From Arenicola marina (taxonomy: Eukaryota > Annelida > Polychaeta > Arenicolidae): a DNA stretch of 64,000 bases. The position numbers and the translations under genes are program-made. Below the pieces are notes generated by a model. It saw only the letters and a program-made list of their open reading frames with translations, did no database searches and was not told where the DNA came from. Every line of letters starts with the position of its first letter. Position 1 is the stretch's first letter. The stretch is from assembly GCA_964019135.1 (NCBI GenBank), contig OZ025248.1, positions 35,953,670 to 36,017,669 of the forward strand. The letters run 5' to 3'. This document shows, piece by piece, positions 56,753 to 64,000 of the stretch.

Positions 56753-57012
56753 GGGGGCCGCCTCGATAGGTCAGTGGGTTAGAGCGGTCGCCATGAACGC
56801 TCTGGCCACCTGAGAGCCTAACGGCACGTGGATCGGCGGTTCGCGCCCCGCTGTGGTCATGTCTGTGTGGTCGCAGGATAAAGATCCCATGTCTTTCTTC
56901 GCAAAGAATAGGGGGTTACCCCCGGGGATATGGCTCCACTCTCCCTTCCTTCTCCCACTGACGCGATATGACCAAAAGTGGTTAAAGCGTCCTGCATATA
57001 CAACCAACCAAC
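56753..57012 (+). mobile_element. tRNA-derived SINE, family A, copy 3
   Basis: This full-length copy has an A-box-like taggtcagtgggttagagcg and a B-box region ggttcgcgcccc (one change from the other copies). The gacgcgatatgacc and ggttaaagcgtcctg motifs and an acaaccaacc tail are present. The flanks (ccgtcagtatg and ctgtcgttatg) are only an approximate duplication. It abuts the 22-bp array. Confidence 0.9.
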
Positions 57013-57014
57013 TG

Positions 57015-57480
57015 TCGTTATGAGTACGATATCGTGTTACCATTAGGACGATATCGTGTCACCATTAGGACGTTATCGTGTCACCATTAGGACGATGTCG
57101 TGTCACCATTAGGACGGTATCGTGTCACCATTAGGACGTTATCGTGTCACCATTAGGACGTTATCGTGTCACCATTAGGACGATGTCGTGTCACCATTAG
57201 GACGTTATCGTGTCACCATTAGGACGATATCGTGTCATCATTAGGACGATACCATGTCACCATTAGGACGATATCGTGTCACCATTAGGACGATGTCGTG
57301 TCACCATTAGGACGTTATCGTGTCACCATTAGGACGTTATCGTGTCACCATTAGGACGATATCGTGTCACCATTAGGACGATACCATGTCACCATTAGGA
57401 CGATATCGTGTCACCGTTAGGACGATATCGTGTCACTATTAGGACGATATCTTGTCACCATTAGGGCGACATTGTGTTAC
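57015..57480. repeat. 22-bp tandem array, ~21 units, palindromic core
   Basis: The unit accattaggacgatatcgtg, then tc contains the perfect palindrome ACGATATCGT in about nine units. Others have acgttatcgt or acgatgtcgt, and two have acgataccatg. The order of variants repeats in blocks (57060-57260 versus 57280-57400). Confidence 0.94.
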
Positions 57481-57847
57481 CTTTAGAAGGATATTGAGTG
57501 GTCCCTGGATTTGGGTATCGATGGTGGTTATGAAATATAGCACCCCCTCTTAATTAATTCCTTAATTGGGTAGTGCACCCGTGTCGGTGTAATTGTGACG
57601 TCGGTGAAAAACACACTCGCGTCGTGATGGCAAGTCCTGCTACACGCATACGTGCGACCTTGCCACGGCTCAGTCGAGGGTGGGATGGGGGGCGGGTGGT
57701 GGGGGTAAGGGGGGTGGGGTCTTATGTGTCCCTTGGGTATATCGGTCCACCATTGCCTTTGCACGGCCACAGCGCCAAAGGGGACATTCACATTGCCGCA
57801 ATGCTTTTTACGGCTGCGGGTCCGGATCGCAAGTTGACGGCTGGACG
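57481..57847. other. single-copy spacer
   Basis: It includes a G-rich stretch at 57675-57720. No gene is recognised, although a plus-strand frame from 57573 is open into the following array. Confidence 0.5.
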
Positions 57848-60800
57848 AGTGAGCGCTGACCATGGTGGCAGGGTGGGGTGTGGGACCGCTGACCATGGTG
57901 CCAGGGTGGGGTGTTGGACCGCTGACCATGGTGGCAGGGTGGAGTGTGGGAGCGCTGACCATGGTGGCAGGGTGGGGTGTGGGACCGCTGACCATGTTGG
58001 CAGGTTGGGATGTGGGACCGCTGACCATGGTGGCAGGGTGGGGTGTGGGACCGCTGACCATGGTGGCAGGGTGGGGTGTGGGACCGCTGACCATGGTGGC
58101 AGGGTGGGGTGTGGGACCGCTGACCATGGTGGCAGGGTGGGGTGTGGGACCGCTGACCATGGTGGCAGGGTGGGGTGTGGGACCGCTGACCATGGTGGCA
58201 GGGCGGGTTGTGGGACCGATGACCATGGTGGCAGGGTGGGTTGTGGGACCGCTGACCATGGTGGCAGGGTGGGGTGTGGGACCGCTGACCATGGTAGCAG
58301 GGTGGGGTGTGGGACCGCTGAGCATGGTGGCAGGGTGAGGTGTGGGACCGCTGACCATGGTGGCAGGGTGAGGTGTGGGACCGCTGACCATGGTGGCAGG
58401 GTGGAGTGTGGGACCGCTGACCATGGTGGCAGGGTGGGGTGTGGGACCGCTGACCATGGTGGCAGGGTGGGGTGTAGGACCGCTGACCATGGTGGCAGGG
58501 TGGGGTGTGGGACCGCTGACCATGGTGGCAGGGTGGGGTGTGGGACCGCTGACCATGGTGGCAGGGTGGGGTGTGGGACCGCTGAGCATGGTGGCAGGGT
58601 GGGGTGTGGGACCGCTGACCATGGTGGCAGGGTGGGGTGTGGGACCGCTGACCATGGTGGCAGGGTGAGGTGTGGGACCGCTGACCATGGTGGCAGGGTG
58701 GGGTGTGGGACCGCTGACCATGGTGGCAGGGTGGGGTGTAGGACCGCTGACCATGGTGGTAGGGTGGGGTGTGGGACCGCTGACCATGGTGTCAGGGTGG
58801 GGTGTGGGACCGCTGACCATGGTGGCAGGGTGGGGTGTGGGACCGCTGACCATGGTGGCAGGGCGGGGTGTGGGACCGCTGACCATGGTGGCAGCGTGGG
58901 GTGTGGGACCGCTGACCATGGTGGCAGGGTGGGGTGTGGGACCGCTGACCATGGTGGCAGGGTGCTGTGTGGGACCGCTGACCATGGTGGCAGGGTGGGG
59001 TGTGGGACCGCTGACCATGGTGGCAGGATGGGGTGTGGGACCGCTGATCATGGTGGCAGGGTGGTGTGTGGGACCGCTGACCATGGTGGCAAGGGGAAGG
59101 GGGGGGCGTGGGACCGCTAACCATGGTGGCAGGGTGGGGTGTAGGACCGCTGACCATGGTGGTAGGGTGGGGTGTGGGACCGCTGACCATGGTGTCAGGG
59201 TGGGGTGTGGGACCGCTGACCATGGTGGCAGGGTGGGGTGTGGGACCGCTGACCATGGTGGCAGGGCGGGGTGTGGGACCGCTGACCATGGTGGCAGCGT
59301 GGGGTGTGGGACCGCTCACCATGGTGGCAGGGTGGGGTGTGGGACCGCTGACCATGGTGGCAGGGTGCTGTGTGGGACCGCTGACCATGGTGGCAGGGTG
59401 GGGTGTGGGACCGCTGACCATGGTGGCAGGATGGGGTGTGGGACCGCTGATCATGGTGGCAGGGTGGTGTGTGGGACCGCTGACCATGGTGGCAAGGGGA
59501 AGGGGGGGGCGTGGGACCGCTAACCATGGTGGCAGGGTGGGGTGTGGGACCGCTGACCATGGTGGCAGGGTGGGGTGTAGGACCGCTGACCATGGTGGCA
59601 GGGTGGGGTGTGGGACCGCTGACCATGGTGGCAGGGTGGGGTGTGGGACCGCTGACCATGGTGGCAGGGTGGGGTGTGGGACCGCTGACCATGGTGGCAG
59701 GGCGGGGTGTGGGACCGCTGACCATGGTGGCAGGGTGGGGTGTGGGACCGCTGACCATGGTGGCAGGGTGGGGTGTGGGACCGCTGACCATGGTGGCAGG
59801 GTGGTGTGTGGGACCGCTGACCATGGTGGCAGGGTGGGGTGTGGGACCGCTGACCATGGTGGCAGGGTGGGGTGTGGGACCGCTGACCATGGTGGCAGGA
59901 TGGGGTGTGGGACCGATGACCATGGTGGCAGGGTGGGTTGTGGGACCGCTGACCATGGTGGCAGGGTGGGGTGTGGGACCGCTGACCATGGTGGCAGGGT
60001 GGGGTGTGGGACCGCTGAGCATGGTGGCAGGGTGAGGTGTGGGACCGCTGACCATGGTGGCAGGGTGAGGTGTGGGACCGCTGACCATGGTGGCAGGGTG
60101 GGGTGTGGGACCGCTGACCATGGTGGCAGGGCGGGGTGTGGGACCGCTGACCATGGTGGCAGGGTGGGGCGTGGGACCGCTGACCATGGTGGCAGGGTGG
60201 GGTGTGGGACCGCTGACCATGGTGGCAGGGTGGGGTGTGGGACCGCTGACCATGGTGGCAGGGCGGGGTGTGGGACCGCTGACCATGGTGGCAGGGTGGG
60301 GTGTGGGACCGCTGACCATGGTGGCAGGTCGGGGTGTGGGACCGCTGACCATGGTGGCAGGGTGTGGTGTGGGACCGCTGACCATGGTGGCAGGGTGAGG
60401 TGTGGGACCGCTGACCATGGTGGCAGGGTGAGGTGTGGGACCGCTGACCATGGTGGCAGGGTGGGGTGTGGGACCGCTGACCATGGTGGCAGGGTGGGGT
60501 GTGGGACCGCTGACCATGGTGGCAGGGTGGGGTGTGGGACCGCTGACCATAGTGGCAGGGTGGGGTGTGGGACCGCTGACCATGGTGGCAGGGCGGGGTG
60601 TGGGATCGCTGACCATGGTGGCAGGGTGGGGTGTGGGACCGCTGACCATGGTGACAGGGTGGGGTGTGGGACCGCTGACCATGGTGCCAGGGTGGGGTGT
60701 GGGACCGCTGATCATGGTGGCAGGGTGGTGTGTGGGACCGCTGACCATGGTGGCAGGGGGAGGGGGGGGGGGCGTGGGACCGCTGACCATGGTGGCAGGG

Positions 60801-63800
60801 TGGGGTGTGGGACCGCTGACCATGGTGGCAGGGTGGGGTGTGGGACCGCTGACCATGGTGGCAGGGCGGGGTGTGGGACCGCTGACCATGGTGGCAGGGT
60901 GGGGCGTGGGACCGCTGACCATGGTGGCAGGGTGGGGTGTGGGACCGCTGACCATGGTGGCAGGGTGGGGTGTGGGACCGCTGACCATGGTGGCAGGGCG
61001 GGGTGTGGGACCGCTGACCATGGTGGCAGGGTGGGGTGTGGGACCGCTGACCATGGTGGCAGGTCGGGGTGTGGGACCGCTGACCATGGTGGCAGGGTGT
61101 GGTGTGGGACCGCTGACCATGGTGGCAGGGTGAGGTGTGGGACCGCTGACCATGGTGGCAGGGTGAGGTGTGGGACCGCTGACCATGGTGGCAGGGTGGG
61201 GTGTGGGACCGCTGACCATGGTGGCAGGGTGGGGTGTGGGACCGCTGACCATGGTGGCAGGGTGGGGTGTAGGACCGCTGACCATGGTGGCAGGGTGGGG
61301 TGTGGGACCGCTGACCATGGTGGCAGGGTGGGGTGTGGGACCGCTGACCATGGTGGCAGGGCGGGGTGTGGGATCGCTGACCATGGTGGCAGGGTGGGGT
61401 GTGGGACCGCTGACCATGGTGACAGGGTGGGGTGTGGGACCGCTGACCATGGTGGCAGGGTGGTGTGTGGGACCGCTGACCATGGTGGCAGGGTGGGGTG
61501 TGGGACCGCTGACCATGGTGGCAGGGTGGGGTGTGGGACCGCTGACCATGGTGGCAGGATGGGGTGTGGGACCGATGACCATGGTGGCAGGGTGGGTTGT
61601 GGGACCGATGACCATGGTGGCAGGGTGGGGTGTGGGACCGCTGACCATGGTGGCAGGGTGGGGTGTGGGACCGCTGAGCATGGTGGCAGGGTGAGGTGTG
61701 GGACCGCTGACCATGGTGGCAGGGTGAGGTGTGGGACCGCTGACCATGGTGGCAGGGTGGGGTGTGGGACCGCTGACCATGGTGGCAGGGTGGGGTGTGG
61801 GACCGCTGACCATGGTGGCAGGGTGGGGTGTAGGACCGCTGACCATGGTGGCAGGGTGGGGTGTGGGACCGCTGACCATGGTGGCAGGGTGGGGTGTGGG
61901 ACCGCTGACCATAGTGGCAGGGTGGGGTGTGGGACCGCTGACCATGGTGGCAGGGCGGGGTGTGGGATCGCTGACCATGGTGGCAGGGTGGGGTGTGGGA
62001 CCGCTGACCATGGTGACAGGGTGGGGTGTGGGACCGCTGACCATGGTGCCAGGGTGGGGTGTGGGACCGCTGATCATGGTGGCAGGGTGGTGTGTGGGAC
62101 CGCTGACCATGGTGGCAGGGGGAGGGGGGGGGCGTGGGACCGCTGACCATGGTGGCAGGGTGGGGTGTGGGACCGCTGACCATGGTGGCAGGGTGGGGTG
62201 TGGGACCGCTGACCATGGTGGCAAGGCGGGGTGTGGGACCGCTGACCATGGTGGCAGGGTGGGGCGTGGGACCGCTGACCATGGTGGCAGGGTGGGGTGT
62301 GGGACCGCTGACCATGGTGGCAGGGTGGGGTGTGGGACCGCTGACCATGGTGGCAGGGCGGGGTGTGGGACCGCTGACCATGGTGGCAGGGTGGGGTGTA
62401 GGACCGCTGACCATGGTGGCAGGGTGGGGTGTGGGACCGCTGACCATGGTGGCAGGGTGGGGTGTGGGACCGCTGACCATAGTGGAAGGGTGGGGTGTGG
62501 GACCGCTGACCATGGTGGCAGGGCGGGGTGTGGGATCGCTGACCATGGTGGCAGGGTGGGGTGTGGGACCGCTGACCATGGTGACAGGGTGGGGTGTGGG
62601 ACCGCTGACCATGGTGCCAGGGTGGGGTGTGGGACCGCTGATCATGGTGGCAGGGTGGTGTGTGGGACCGCTGACCATGGTGGCAGGGGGAGGGGGGGGG
62701 CGTGGGACCGCTGACCATGGTGGCAGGGTGGGGTGTGGGACCGCTGACCATGGTGGCAGGGTGGGGTGTGGGACCGCTGACCATGGTGGCAAGGCGGGGT
62801 GTGGGACTGCTGACCATGGTGGCAGGGTGGGGCGTGGGACCGCTGACCATGGTGGCAGGGTGGGGTGTGGGACCGCTGACCATGGTGGCAGGGTGGGGTG
62901 TGGGACCGCTGACCATGGTGGCAGGGCGGGGTGTGGGACCGCTGACCATGGTGGCAGGGTGGGGTGTGGGACCGCTGACCATGGTGGCAGGTCGGGGTGT
63001 GGGACCGCTGACCATGGTGGCAGGGTGGGGTGTGGGACCGCTGACCATGGTGGCAGGGTGAGGTGTGGGACCGCTGACCATGGTGGCAGGGTGAGGTGTG
63101 GGACCGCTGACCATGGTGGCAGGGTGGGGTGTGGGACCGCTGACCATGGTGGCAGGGTGGGGTGTGGGACCGCTGACCATGGTGGCAGGGTGGGGTGTAG
63201 GACCGCTGACCATGGTGGCAGGGTGGGGTGTGGGACCGCTGACCATGGTGGCAGGGTGGGGTGTGGGACCGCTGACCATGGTGGCAGGGTGGGGTGTGGG
63301 ACCGCTGGCCATGGTGGCAGGGCGGGGTGTGGGACCGCTGACCATGGTGGCAGGGTGGGGTGTGGGACCGCTGACCATGGTGGCAGGGTGGTGTGTGGGA
63401 CCGCTGACCATGGTGGCAAGGCGGGGTGTGGGACCGCTGACCATGGTGGCAGGGTGGGGTGTGGGACCGCTGACCATGGTGGCAGGATGGGGTGTGGGAC
63501 CGATGACCATGGTGGCAGGGTGGGTTGTGGGACCGCTGACCATGGTGGCAGGGTGGGGTGTGGGACCGCTGACCATGGTGGCAGGGTGGGGTGTGGGACC
63601 GCTGAGCATGGTGGCAGGGTGAGGTGTGGGACCGCTGACCATGGTGGCAGGGTGAGGTGTGGGACCGCTGACCATGGTGGCAGGGTGGGGTGTGGGACCG
63701 CTGACCATGGTGGCAGGGTGGGGTGTGGGACCGCTGACCATGGTGGCAGGGTGGGGTGTAGGACCGCTGACCATGGTGGCAGGGTGGGGTGTGGGACCGC

Positions 63801-64000
63801 TGACCATGGTGGCAGGGTGGGGTGTGGGACCGCTGACCATGGTGACAGGGTGGGGTGTGGGACCGCTGACCATGGTGCCAGGGTGGGGTGTGGGACCGCT
63901 GATCATGGTGGCAGGGTGGTGTGTGGGACCGCTGACCATGGTGGCAGGGGGAGGGGGGGCGTGGGACCGCTGACCATGGTGGCAGGGTGGGGTGTGGGAC
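57848..64000. repeat. 33-bp tandem array, ~186 units, continues past window
   Basis: The unit is gaccatggtggcagggtggg, then gtgtgggaccgct. Each unit has the palindrome ACCATGGT and three G-runs of three or more. Irregular marker units with a G-run (aaggggaagg or cagggggagg then ggggggcgtggg) occur at about 59091, 59494, 60754, 62116, 62684 and 63945, outlining higher-order blocks of about 0.4 to 1.4 kb. Being eleven codons without stops, it is open on both strands (HGGRVGCGTAD and VSGPTPHPATM repeats). These frames are translations of the satellite. Confidence 0.98.

Noticed and set aside
57573-63973. HGGRVGCGTAD and VSGPTPHPATM repeat proteins
   Set aside because: Both strands and several frames of the 33-bp array are open, and G-run indels shift frame freely.
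1-64000. Retrovirus-like or LTR elements
   Set aside because: No reverse transcriptase, capsid or envelope-like frames and no paired long terminal repeats were recognised anywhere.

Overview
The window is eukaryotic, almost certainly metazoan, nuclear DNA dominated by tandem repeats. By my reading about 40 kb of the 64 kb (roughly 63 %) lies in some eighteen separate minisatellite arrays with units of 17 to 65 bp. tRNA-derived SINEs with Pol III A and B boxes, small terminal-inverted-repeat DNA elements and GT-AG-like splice signals beside short coding-looking stretches all point to an animal. The style fits a marine invertebrate such as a mollusc, but nothing here fixes the phylum. There is no rRNA, stand-alone tRNA gene, CRISPR array or bacterial-type operon.

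Layout. 1-1165: 27-bp array. 2150-3066: two 17-bp arrays differing by one fixed base. 3066-6215: single-copy DNA with G-quadruplex-type tracts and a SINE (family A). 6216-22255: one very large 51-bp array (about 314 units) with higher-order repeats of about 1.58, 2.25 and 2.14 kb. 22330-22660: a short decayed coding-like remnant. 23578-26290: three small arrays, one of which carries 20 perfect TGACGTCA (CRE) sites at 31-bp spacing. 26798-34249: the only region with credible host-gene signal, minus-strand candidate exons including a membrane-anchor exon and a cysteine-rich exon. It is interrupted by SINE A, a 49-bp array with a young SINE B inside it, and a 483-bp inverted-repeat element. 35220-38700: a 26-bp array that becomes a 36/38-bp array. 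38884-39640: an array in which each unit has a TATA-like and a GC-box-like motif, split by a small DNA element. 39866-43025: 24/28-bp pyrimidine-rich array. 43078-43870: SINE C copies. 44455-46350: 31-bp array. 46350-53690: mostly single-copy DNA with an (AG)n tract, purine tracts, another 31-bp array, a duplicated poly-G/poly-C-bounded repeat, and a second young SINE B. 53690-55660: a 65-bp minisatellite with three co-amplified copies of a TIR element. 56753-57012: SINE A. 57015-57480: 22-bp palindromic array. 57848-64000: 33-bp array running off the window end.

The very long open reading frames are almost all by-products of stop-free repeat units. Several units are multiples of three, and those arrays are open on both strands or in several frames, with neighbouring stretches swapping frame after small indels. 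That argues against protein-level selection. I found no unmistakable new biological system. The strongest unusual structures are the phased CRE array, the TATA+GC-box array, the TIR element captured in a composite satellite, and the minus-strand candidate membrane-protein exons.
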